6,396 nt of DNA from an uncultured Lachnospiraceae bacterium (GCA_910586095.1 CAJUHQ010000103.1:6108-12503); one strand, 5' to 3'. Shown: positions 1 to 6,368, counted from the stretch's first letter. Numbers and translations are program-made. The notes: a model not told the origin generated them from the sequence alone.

Positions 1-65
1 CATTTAATTTCAAAAGATTAAGTCATGCACTGTTTAGATATCGGTTGCCTGACTCTAGAGAATAA
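1..65 (+). CDS. possible 3' end of an upstream gene (partial)
   Basis: One forward frame is open from the window edge to a TAA at 63-65 and would end a protein in ...LSHALFRYRLPDSRE. The stop lies 10 bases before a strong hairpin/T-tract terminator on the same strand, which is where a gene's 3' end would be expected. Twenty codons are too few to name a product, and a second forward frame also stops early (TAA at 19-21), so this rests mainly on the terminator that follows. I do not recognise the family. Confidence 0.25.
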   Translation, partial: FNFKRLSHALFRYRLPDSRE

Positions 66-75
66 AGAAACTTTT

Positions 76-130
76 GATATCTCAAGATTCGTTTTACCTA
101 TTATAAACAATCTTGGGATATTTTTAATTT
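76..130 (+). terminator. intrinsic terminator of an upstream gene
   Basis: Bases 77-89 pair with 109-121 over 13 positions, with one T-G wobble (82/116). After a bulged C at 90 the stem continues 91-94 with 105-108, leaving a 10-base loop. The 3' arm runs into TTTTT at 121-125 and then AATTTT. There is no equivalent T-run on the minus-strand side, so it is oriented to stop forward transcription entering from before the window. It separates any upstream unit from the lipoprotein gene. Confidence 0.6.
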
Positions 131-142
131 TATACATATATA
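113..142 (+). promoter_or_regulatory. weak candidate promoter for the lipoprotein gene
   Basis: TTGGGA (113-118) and TATATA (137-142) are 18 bases apart and would give a leader of roughly 75-80 bases before the ATG at 228. The -35 match is poor and overlaps the terminator stem. The whole 120-210 stretch is so AT-rich that -10-like strings are expected by chance. A promoter should exist between the terminator and the gene; this exact placement is a guess. Confidence 0.2.
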
Positions 143-227
143 ACTGCAACTAAAACACCATATTTCCCTCTTATTAAATAGATACATACAAACCATTTTA
201 TAAAATTTAATAGGAGGACATATAAAA

Positions 228-1031
228 ATGATGAATATCCTTATTCAAACCATTGCCAATGTATCTCATTTCTTGAAACAAAAAGTATTGTTTTTATCTA
301 TTTGTGTATTTTTTATAATCTCTCTAACAGGATGTAGAACAGAGCAAATACAATTTTCTGTTCGAGATTCCTTAGTCTTAGAATCCACATTATCAGAAGA
401 ACCCCAATTGGAAATTCCATTAGAAACAGATAGTTCCACTCAAGAATCTAAACATGATACAATTGAGCCAACTATTGCCATGATTATGGTTAATGGCACT
501 CTTTATTATGATACTGGCAAAGAGAGTAGTATAACAGCACGTTGTGGTGTTATGGATGGACAAATTATTTCCACTGTTTCCGAAGACGAAACTCCAACCC
601 AAGACGGACAGAGCAATTTTGGATATGTTGGATGTAATTATCAATATGGATTATCGGGAACAATTGAAGTGTATATGGACGATACATGGCGCGTATTTGA
701 ACAAAAAACAGATAATACTACCTCAACCAAACAGGTAGAAATGCAAGTGATAACATATACAGATGGTATTGTGACTCTTTTTATTGAAAATCATAGCGAA
801 CAGGAATATATTTATGGAGAAAACTTCAGTTTAGAAAAAGAAAATCATGTAGGAGAGTGGGAAACAGTTTTGTGGCCAGATGGCTATGCATGGCACGATA
901 TTGCATATGTACTCCCTGCTTTTGATAGTTGTGAAATAGAACATAACTTATCAATCTTTGGAACACTTCCATCTGGTAATTATCGAATAGTGAAAGATGA
1001 ATTGTCGGCAGAATTTATAATTTCTGATTAA
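228..1031 (+). CDS. surface lipoprotein with C-terminal bacterial Ig-like domain
   Basis: This 267-aa protein is predicted to be exported and lipid-anchored outside the membrane. Residues about 20-35 are a hydrophobic segment ending in the lipobox LTGC, with Cys36 as the predicted lipidated residue. A Ser/Thr/Glu-rich spacer (about 40-80) follows. Residues about 81-158 form a compact segment starting MIMVNGTLYYDTG and ending GTIEVYMDDTWRVF, a type I recall from clostridial surface proteins. Residues about 168-267 look like a bacterial Ig-like domain (Big_14/PF20251 type), with the hallmarks LFIENHSEQEYIYG, FSLEKEN, W-VLWPDGYAW and a terminal GTLPSGNYRIVKDE; the family name is from memory. AGGAGG at 212-217, 10 bases upstream, supports the ATG at 228; a second ATG at 231 is also possible. 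The stretch before the hydrophobic core is unusually long for a lipoprotein signal. No ligand or partner is evident. The gene stands alone, with a terminator before it and a long structured gap after it. Confidence 0.85.
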   Translation: MMNILIQTIANVSHFLKQKVLFLSICVFFIISLTGCRTEQIQFSVRDSLVLESTLSEEPQLEIPLETDSSTQESKHDTIEPTIAMIMVNGTLYYDTGKESSITARCGVMDGQIISTVSEDETPTQDGQSNFGYVGCNYQYGLSGTIEVYMDDTWRVFEQKTDNTTSTKQVEMQVITYTDGIVTLFIENHSEQEYIYGENFSLEKENHVGEWETVLWPDGYAWHDIAYVLPAFDSCEIEHNLSIFGTLPSGNYRIVKDELSAEFIISD

Positions 1032-1084
1032 ATAGATCTCATAATTTTAGCTATCTTTTTGTTCGTAAACACATATCAAAATGC

Positions 1085-1208
1085 GTAACAGTTCAGCCAT
1101 GCAAAATTGAATATACAAAATGCTGTTGGGAGCTTGCTCGCATAAGGCATTTTGTATATTCGATTTTATAGGGCGCCCGACATGAAATGGGTATGGCTGA
1201 ATAGTAGC
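1085..1208 (+). ncRNA. candidate structured RNA or short palindromic repeat element
   Basis: Two nested helices are visible. The outer one pairs 1091-1102 with 1191-1202 (12 bp, G-U at 1101/1192 and 1091/1202) and continues weakly to 1085/1208. The inner one pairs 1103-1123 with 1147-1167 (21 bp, one U-G at 1108/1162). The inner loop contains GAG-CUUG-CUC (1130-1139), a G-C-closed CUUG tetraloop hairpin, and GUUGG (1125-1129) that can pair with CCGAC (1177-1181) as a pseudoknot. All irregular pairs inside the main helices are G-U on the + strand and would be A-C mismatches on the minus strand, which favours a + strand transcript. It is not a terminator: no T-tract follows. I do not recognise it as a named riboswitch or RNA family. 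The main alternative is a short non-autonomous palindromic repeat (MITE or REP-like). Whether it is transcribed cannot be told from sequence. Confidence 0.4.
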
Positions 1209-1359
1209 CAATATACAAACAAATTTTCGATCATGACTTGACGTTCTAATAGCTTTATGCTATTATTATTGCAGTGACATCAAGAACGACATTTATATGT
1301 AACTTGCTATTTTGTCAGTACACACGACCATCTATGTCACAAAATGTTATAAGGAAAAA
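1209..1359. other. gene-free intergenic stretch with small hairpins
   Basis: No ORF with a usable start and ribosome binding site is seen on either strand. CGTTCT (1242-1247) pairs with AGAACG (1283-1288), extended by TG/CA across an A-A mismatch. Directly inside it AATAGC (1248-1253) pairs with GCTATT (1259-1264). Further right, GTGACAT (1274-1280) is complementary to ATGTCAC (1334-1340), and ATTTTGT (1309-1315) to ACAAAAT (1339-1345). These pairings compete with each other, so no single fold is favoured. TATAAG (1348-1353) could be a -10 box for the gene at 1426, but I find no convincing -35 at the right distance. Confidence 0.3.
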
Positions 1360-1383
1360 AGTTTGAAAGTAAACTTTCAAACT
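1360..1383. promoter_or_regulatory. 24-bp palindrome, possible operator
   Basis: AGTTTGAAAGT (1360-1370) and ACTTTCAAACT (1373-1383) are perfect 11-base inverted repeats around a central AA. The palindrome ends 42 bases before the ATG at 1426 and begins just after a TATAAG string (1348-1353), so it lies where a repressor of dimeric type could sit over the transcription start. Alternatives are a 5'-end mRNA hairpin, or a minus-strand terminator: on that strand the stem would run into a T-tract made by the A-run at 1355-1360. The stem is AT-rich, so a terminator would be weak, and no minus-strand gene lies to its right for over 3 kb. Confidence 0.4.
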
Positions 1384-1425
1384 ATTGATTGGTATGCGTA
1401 CTAGGGCACGTAGGGGGGATAAACA

Positions 1426-2676
1426 ATGTTAGATTTCAAGCGGTTACAAAGAGATGCAGACCAAGGTGTATTGCCAGCGCTCATATTTTTAGGCGATATC
1501 TATTTAAATGGATACGAAGAAGACAATATTGAGCCCGATTTGCAGCAAGCAATCAAATACTATACAAAAGCGGTTGAGGGTGGTTCAGAAGATGCTATGT
1601 TAAATCTTGGATATATATATTGTTCCAATAAATACATGGAACCTGACTATACAACGGGTATCGCTTACTATGAACAAGCAGCAGCACTTGGAAACACGAC
1701 TGCACTCGGCAATATAGGGATGTGTTATTGTAATGGTTATGGTGTGGAGAAGGATGAAAAGAAAGGTTTTACTTATTTTATGAAAGCCGCCGAAGGTGGG
1801 CATCCTATGGCTATGAACCAAATCTCTGATATGTATCGCGAAGGAATAGGCGTAGAGCCTGATGCAAAACAAGCTGCCTATTGGTATCAAAGAGCACAAG
1901 AGCAGAAGGAACTTGATGAAAAAAACGAAAAAGAACAGTCTGAGAATAATAGCCAAAATACTGAATCCTCATTTCAAACAAGGTTTGAACAAAATCTCAA
2001 GTTTATTAGCAAAGACAGCATGGATACAACTTTTGCGAGGCAGATCTTTGATGAGAACGGTAATCTTCGCCAATTTACTCTAGGGGAATGTATGTTTCCA
2101 ACAGGAAAACTTCTTACAGCCGATCCATTATATTATTTGCGCGATCCGAAATCTGTTTGTATCAAGGAAAAGACAATTGCTCCTGGTAGTTATCCTGTAC
2201 AACTTTCCATTATGGACTCTGATATAGCAGGCTTACGAATCGTAGGAGCCAGGCTTAAAGTCAGCACAGAAGATGCTGAAAAATATGTACTTGCCAATGG
2301 CCTCGTCGAAAAAGATGGCAAGATGAAGTCAACGTTTGCAGGTTTTCCTGTCGAATGTGGTATGGCATGTTTTTGTGATGAGCAAGCTGCTCAAAGTTAC
2401 TGGAAATTCTTATCAGATTGGTACAATAAACACCAAGACGGAAATATTTATACCGATTATTTTGCAGAACTTTTTGCACAGAGCTATAAAAATCAACCCG
2501 ATTACCAGCGCGAGGGTGGTGATTTACTTTTATGGACTAATCCTTTAGATAACTCACAGATTGCAATGTTTGCGTCTGGATTAGGTGATGGTTATTACAC
2601 AGACTACTGGGGACTTGATGCTGCTGGTGAAATCTGTGAACTCATTGTTATATTCCTAAATCCTGAGTTGTTCTAA
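1426..2676 (+). CDS. Sel1-like repeat protein with DUF4241-like C-terminal domain
   Basis: This 416-aa protein has no signal peptide or membrane segment, so it is predicted cytoplasmic. The N-terminal half has four Sel1-like repeats of about 36 residues (about 15-52, 54-89, 90-125 and 126-160). Each carries the A-LG-Y--G / A--YY-KA-E-G pattern, e.g. LGDIYLNGY with AIKYYTKAVEGG, and IGMCYCNGYGV with FTYFMKAAEGG. Sel1 repeats form alpha-solenoids that bind other proteins. A charged Glu/Gln/Asn-rich linker (about 158-185) follows. The C-terminal half (about 218-416) resembles DUF4241 as I recall it: GKLLTADPLYY, IAPGSYPVQL, FPVECGMACFCD, then SGLGDGYYTDYWGLDAAGEICELIV. No catalytic role is established for that domain. 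A G-rich ribosome binding site (AGGGGGG, 1412-1418) lies 7 bases before the ATG. The gene is monocistronic: a structured gap precedes it and a terminator follows. The Sel1 call is firm; DUF4241 is likely but from memory. Confidence 0.85.
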   Translation: MLDFKRLQRDADQGVLPALIFLGDIYLNGYEEDNIEPDLQQAIKYYTKAVEGGSEDAMLNLGYIYCSNKYMEPDYTTGIAYYEQAAALGNTTALGNIGMCYCNGYGVEKDEKKGFTYFMKAAEGGHPMAMNQISDMYREGIGVEPDAKQAAYWYQRAQEQKELDEKNEKEQSENNSQNTESSFQTRFEQNLKFISKDSMDTTFARQIFDENGNLRQFTLGECMFPTGKLLTADPLYYLRDPKSVCIKEKTIAPGSYPVQLSIMDSDIAGLRIVGARLKVSTEDAEKYVLANGLVEKDGKMKSTFAGFPVECGMACFCDEQAAQSYWKFLSDWYNKHQDGNIYTDYFAELFAQSYKNQPDYQREGGDLLLWTNPLDNSQIAMFASGLGDGYYTDYWGLDAAGEICELIVIFLNPELF

Positions 2677-2715
2677 TAAAATAATAAAAACGGTTGCTCT
2701 ATACATATTTTTCTT

Positions 2716-2755
2716 AATCCAATAATATTGAATTTTCAAACATTATTGGATTTTT
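2716..2755 (+). terminator. intrinsic terminator after the Sel1-repeat gene
   Basis: AATCCAATAAT (2716-2726) pairs perfectly with ATTATTGGATT (2742-2752). The 15-base loop contains a small inner inverted repeat (TTGAA/TTCAA). The T-run TTTTT at 2751-2755 finishes the signal on the + strand. It lies 39 bases after the stop at 2674-2676. The minus-strand side lacks a clean T-run, so it is read as one-directional. Confidence 0.75.
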
Positions 2756-2840
2756 CTATGTGGAGGCAGCTTTTAAAAAAGCCATTAGCCAAAAAGAGAT
2801 TATTCATTTTGGTGTTGAAATCATCAAAAAATATATATAG
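2718..2840 (+). pseudogene. possible remnant of a lost gene (very tentative)
   Basis: A 40-codon open stretch without an ATG start or ribosome binding site ends at TAG 2838-2840. Its last part reads VEAAFKKAISQKEIIHFG and then VEIIKKYI, which looks like an ordinary amphipathic helical C-terminus rather than random AT-rich translation. It begins inside the terminator stem and ends in the leader of the next gene, so if real it is a remnant and not a working gene. I cannot assign a family, and chance is a serious alternative at this length. Confidence 0.15.
2809..2839 (+). promoter_or_regulatory. weak candidate promoter for the debranching enzyme gene
   Basis: TATATATA at 2832-2839 can supply a -10 element. 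TTGGTG (2809-2814) lies 17 bases before its first register and TTGAAA (2815-2820) is a better -35 sequence but only 11-13 bases away. Transcription should begin in this short gap because a terminator lies just upstream. The exact boxes are uncertain. Confidence 0.25.
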
Positions 2841-2861
2841 AAAGAAAGGAAAAATAAACTT

Positions 2862-4904
2862 ATGCGATTTGAATTTGACAAAACTCATTGGCCAACTCTA
2901 GAAGATGGAGAGAAGGACTGTTTTCTTCTCACAAATGGTCTTGGCGGCTATTGTAGCTTGTCCCTGATTGGGGCAGCCGCACGCGGCGATCACGCATTAT
3001 TTATGGAAGCGCGAAGAGCACCGAATGTCAGATGGCATATGATTACAAATATGCTAGAAAAGCTTACAATAGAAGATCAAACATATATTTTATCTTCACA
3101 ACGCATGAAATCAGATAATCCATACATGGGCTTTCTTTATCTAAATAAATTTGTGTATGACGATTTAGACCCATATGCTCCCTTCTGGGAATTTGAAGTA
3201 GAGGATATACAAATTAAAAAAAGTATTGTGATGGTGCATGAAGAAAATACAGTAGCACTTCAATACGAAATTGTAAATCCAAACAAAAGGTCAGTGTCCT
3301 TAGAGATCACTCCGCTCATACGATTTACTTCCAAAAAAGAGGATTCAAATACGGTTTTAGACACACAGCAAATACAAATTGAATCTTTACCAGCACCTTT
3401 TACTCATTCCGCACAACCAACTTTTTACAAAATAGCAGATGACACAAATCATGTATATATCACAACGAATGCTGCCTTATCAAAGCAATCTCCTCATCTT
3501 TTTGGAGAAATGTATTTCTCACAAGATGAGCGTGATGGGCGCAATGCTTACGGAAATGCCTTAGTTAATCATTGTCTTTCTTATAATAGTACGATAAAAG
3601 ACGAGCCTGACACAAAAGATACTCTTTATATAATCATTAGCACGAAACCTTATCCATATACGAAGGACATCTACAATCAATTGGCTCAAAACGAATTATC
3701 ACGTAGAAAAGAATTACTACAACAATGCAAAGTACAAACGGAACTTGGCAGACAACTTGTACTGAGTTCTGATGCCTATATTGTAAATCGTGATTCGACC
3801 AACGGAAAGAGTATTATAGCAGGTTATCCATTCTTTGAGGATTGGGGAAGAGATACTATGATTTCCCTTGCAGGTACTACTATGGTAACTGGACGTTTTG
3901 CAGAGTGTAAAAGCATATTAAAAACATTTGCAAAGTATGTAAAAAATGGACTTCTTCCAAACCTTTTCCCTGAAGGAGGCGAGAATCCTATGTATAACTC
4001 TGCAGATGCGCCGCTGCTTTTTGTCAATTCTGTATATGAATACATGGAATACTCTGGCGATTATGCTTTTAAAGATGAAATTTTACCTGTATTAAAACAA
4101 ATTATAAGCAGCTATCAAAATGGTACTGATTTTCATATTAAGATGGATACAGATGGGCTAATTATGGCAGGAGAGGACCTAGAACAGCTCACATGGATGG
4201 ATGTGCGTGTAGGAGATTTTCTGCCAACCCCACGACATGGCAAGCCTGTAGAAATCAATGCATATTGGTATAGTGCATTGATGATTATGGAAAAACTCAC
4301 AGGTGATTCTTCTTATAAAACATTAGCTGACAAGGTACAACATTCTTTCTGTGAAAAGTTTTGGAATGAAAATGAACAATGTCTCAAAGATGTATTGTGC
4401 AGTGATGGAACCAGAGCCGAATATCAGATTCGATGCAATCAAATTTGGGCGCTGACAATGCCTTTTACCATGCTTCCTGCTACAAAAGAAGCCTTAGTCA
4501 TCAAAAAAGTAAAGGAAGAACTATATACTACTGTCGGCCTTAGAACTCTGTCCACAAAAGACCCTGATTTCCACGAAATCTATATTGGAGTTGTGCAGGA
4601 GCGTGATCGCGCTTATCACCAGGGCACTGTATGGGCCTTTCCTTTAGGTGCCTATTATAGAGCCTGTGTGAAATATGCCAATGCCTGTGATGCAGAAACC
4701 GAACGCGCGCAGATGTTAAAAGAAGTACAGACAGGATTAGAGGCACTAAAACCTTGGCTAAGAGAGGGGTGCGTATCTCAACTTGCAGAAATCTATGATG
4801 GCAAAACTCCCACTATATCTCGCGGTTGCTTTGCACAGGCATGGAGTGTAGGTGAATTGCTGCGTGCTGTATATGACTATGAAACTTTATTAGGACAACA
4901 ATAA
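2862..4904 (+). CDS. glycogen debranching enzyme (amylo-alpha-1,6-glucosidase, GH133 type)
   Basis: This 680-aa cytoplasmic enzyme is predicted to hydrolyse alpha-1,6 branch glucosyl residues in glycogen limit dextrins, releasing glucose. Residues 1 to about 235 are the beta-rich N-terminal domain (GDE_N type), with the signature FLLTNGLGGYCSLSLIGAAARGDHALF (21-47, with G28-G29 and R41). Residues about 290-675 are the (alpha/alpha)6-barrel catalytic domain (GDE_C type): GYPFFEDWGRDTM (321-333), LPNLFPEGG (365-373), YNSADAPL (378-385), TWMDVRVGD (444-452), EINAYWY (464-470), YHQGTVWAFPLG (585-596) and LAEIYDG (641-647). By analogy with eukaryotic debranching enzyme, Asp447 in TWMD is the likely acid and Glu643 the likely base; that mapping is inferred. 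There is no glucanotransferase half, as is usual for the short bacterial form. AAAGGA at 2845-2850 is 11 bases before the ATG. No other glycogen gene is in the window. The reading frame is intact. Confidence 0.93.
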   Translation: MRFEFDKTHWPTLEDGEKDCFLLTNGLGGYCSLSLIGAAARGDHALFMEARRAPNVRWHMITNMLEKLTIEDQTYILSSQRMKSDNPYMGFLYLNKFVYDDLDPYAPFWEFEVEDIQIKKSIVMVHEENTVALQYEIVNPNKRSVSLEITPLIRFTSKKEDSNTVLDTQQIQIESLPAPFTHSAQPTFYKIADDTNHVYITTNAALSKQSPHLFGEMYFSQDERDGRNAYGNALVNHCLSYNSTIKDEPDTKDTLYIIISTKPYPYTKDIYNQLAQNELSRRKELLQQCKVQTELGRQLVLSSDAYIVNRDSTNGKSIIAGYPFFEDWGRDTMISLAGTTMVTGRFAECKSILKTFAKYVKNGLLPNLFPEGGENPMYNSADAPLLFVNSVYEYMEYSGDYAFKDEILPVLKQIISSYQNGTDFHIKMDTDGLIMAGEDLEQLTWMDVRVGDFLPTPRHGKPVEINAYWYSALMIMEKLTGDSSYKTLADKVQHSFCEKFWNENEQCLKDVLCSDGTRAEYQIRCNQIWALTMPFTMLPATKEALVIKKVKEELYTTVGLRTLSTKDPDFHEIYIGVVQERDRAYHQGTVWAFPLGAYYRACVKYANACDAETERAQMLKEVQTGLEALKPWLREGCVSQLAEIYDGKTPTISRGCFAQAWSVGELLRAVYDYETLLGQQ

Positions 4905-4932
4905 ATATACTTGGCATACTTCCCAATGCATC

Positions 4933-4966
4933 AAAAAAGTGTACATTATTCCTGTACACTTTTTTT
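4933..4966. terminator. bidirectional terminator shared by convergent genes
   Basis: AAAAAAGTGTACA (4933-4945) pairs perfectly with TGTACACTTTTTT (4953-4965) around a 7-base loop. The A-run on one side and T-run on the other give a T-tract on either strand, so it can stop both the debranching-enzyme transcript (28 bases after its stop) and the MATE transcript. The MATE stop codon (complement of 4946-4948) lies in the loop, and the transporter's last residues are encoded by the loop and one stem arm. Confidence 0.85.
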
Positions 4967-6331
4967 CTTTTTAAGCGTAGGTTTGCGCCAAATATTCATA
5001 TGATAAAGAATATATAATATCGCAGCAGATATACCATTGCTCACCACTACGCTGTACCATATACTTCGTACTCCTATACAAAGTATCGACTCACAGACAA
5101 ACAATGTCAAAAATCGAAATATCCAAAGTCGTGATGCATCAATAATCATTGTGACTTCTGTATGACCTGTCCCTTGAAAAAGTCCTACTGTCGAATTATA
5201 AATGCCATTTGTCCAACACCAAAATGCCATAATACTTAAAAAATCTGCTGCCATCGCAACAACTTGCTCATCCTTTGAAAAAATACTCACAATCGCTGTC
5301 GAAATAGGAGAGCGCGACAAAATCATACCTCCTATAAACAGAAATAAAATACTAATATTGCGTGAAAGTCTATATCCATTTTTGGCACGATCATATTGTT
5401 TTGCACCAATGTTTTGCCCTACAATTGTGGCTACCGCAGAGCCAATACCATTTGTAGGTAGCGTAATGACACTATTTACTTTATTGCCAATACCATAAGC
5501 TGCCATTGCCTGCGTCCCATATTGATAGACATTTTTGCTCATAAGCAAAAAACCCAACTGCATTGTAGAACCACCAATTGCTGTGGGAAGTCCTACCCTA
5601 AAAATTGCCCTCATTTTATCGCGTTCAAATTTTAAATGTTTTAGATCCAGAAATACTGTTTGTGTTGGGCGCGTCAATGCATAGAAGGCTATTGCAGCAG
5701 AAGGTGCTTTTGCTAAGAGTGTAGCAAGTGCAGCTCCCATAATATTGAGATTGCATGTTATCATTAATAAAGGATCTAACACCATATTGATAACAATTCC
5801 TAAGACATTTAATAACATGGGGCGCACTGTATCTCCTTGGGCTTGATGGATTGCATTATAAATATTGATCGTGTATAACAATGGCATATCAAGAACTACA
5901 ATCTGCAAATAAATTTTTCCATACTTATATGTATTGCCATCTGCGCCAAGCCACTTGACAATCGCAGGTGTCGCAAGAAAACATAGTCCTGCACAGACAA
6001 AAGCAAATGTCATAGCACAAGCAAAAATTTGGTTTGCCATACTTTTGGCATTATTGTCATCTCTAGCTCCAATATACTGCGCTATCAACACAGATCCTGC
6101 CACTGTAATCCCTGTTCCAAAATTCAAGATAATATTTTGTACTGGAGTAACCAGATTAATAGCTGCTAACTGTTCTGTTCCAATCTTGCCAAGCCAATAG
6201 GTATCTGTCAAATTATACATGGTCTGTAAAAAGGAATTAATCACAACGGGAATAGCAATTGACAATATCGCTTGCAACATATTTCCGCTCAATATAACTT
6301 CCCTACAATCTTCTTTTTTTAAAACCCTCAT
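4946..6331 (-). CDS. MATE-family multidrug/metabolite efflux transporter
   Basis: This integral membrane protein (461 aa from the preferred start) has about 12 hydrophobic segments, the usual MATE size. MATE proteins export drugs or metabolites in exchange for Na+ or H+. Both halves show the expected pseudo-symmetry: AQYIGARDDNNAKSMANQ (about 84-101) mirrors GQNIGAKQYDRAKNGYR (about 305-321), and QAQGDTVRP (about 163-171) mirrors FQGTGHTEV (about 385-393). YNLTDTYWLG (about 39-48) in helix 1 carries the conserved Asn and Asp, and DPLLM (about 186-190) follows helix 5. The C-terminus is basic (KKKKSVQE). Substrate and coupling ion cannot be read from sequence. Start: an ATG at 6349 gives 467 aa (MGETIRMRV...), but only AATGTAATAA precedes it, with no ribosome binding site; the ATG at 6331 has a G-run (GGGGGA) 11 bases upstream and matches where relatives usually begin, so I prefer it. 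The gene is convergent with the debranching enzyme gene and shares its terminator. Confidence 0.92.
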   Translation of the reverse strand: MRVLKKEDCREVILSGNMLQAILSIAIPVVINSFLQTMYNLTDTYWLGKIGTEQLAAINLVTPVQNIILNFGTGITVAGSVLIAQYIGARDDNNAKSMANQIFACAMTFAFVCAGLCFLATPAIVKWLGADGNTYKYGKIYLQIVVLDMPLLYTINIYNAIHQAQGDTVRPMLLNVLGIVINMVLDPLLMITCNLNIMGAALATLLAKAPSAAIAFYALTRPTQTVFLDLKHLKFERDKMRAIFRVGLPTAIGGSTMQLGFLLMSKNVYQYGTQAMAAYGIGNKVNSVITLPTNGIGSAVATIVGQNIGAKQYDRAKNGYRLSRNISILFLFIGGMILSRSPISTAIVSIFSKDEQVVAMAADFLSIMAFWCWTNGIYNSTVGLFQGTGHTEVTMIIDASRLWIFRFLTLFVCESILCIGVRSIWYSVVVSNGISAAILYILYHMNIWRKPTLKKKKSVQE

Positions 6332-6368
6332 TCTTATTGTTTCCCCCATTTATTACATTTTCAACTTA

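Noticed and set aside
1032..1060. Possible terminator right after the lipoprotein gene (ATAG...CTAT then TTTTT at 1056-1060)
   Set aside because: Only about 4 bp of stem can form, too weak to call despite the T-run.
1085..1208. Calling the structured element a riboswitch or an intrinsic terminator
   Set aside because: It lies over 200 bases before the next start codon, has no T-tract after its helices, and matches no riboswitch consensus I can recall.
1085..1425. CRISPR array or tRNA in the long intergenic gap
   Set aside because: There are no regularly spaced direct repeats and no cloverleaf or T-arm GTTCGAAT-like motif in a tRNA context.
1600..1956. 118-codon minus-strand ORF within the Sel1-repeat gene
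   Set aside because: It is antisense to clear Sel1 repeats; its hydrophobic, Ile/Phe-rich translation is the typical mirror of a coding strand, with no family resemblance.
2758..2901. A 47-codon forward ORF starting ATG TGG AGG in the leader of the debranching enzyme gene
   Set aside because: It has no ribosome binding site, is Lys-rich as expected for AT-rich non-coding sequence, and runs out of frame into the well-supported debranching enzyme gene.
5202..5498. 98-codon forward ORF antisense to the MATE gene (and a similar one at 5934-6200)
   Set aside because: Both are mirrors of the transporter coding strand, lack ribosome binding sites and resemble no protein family.
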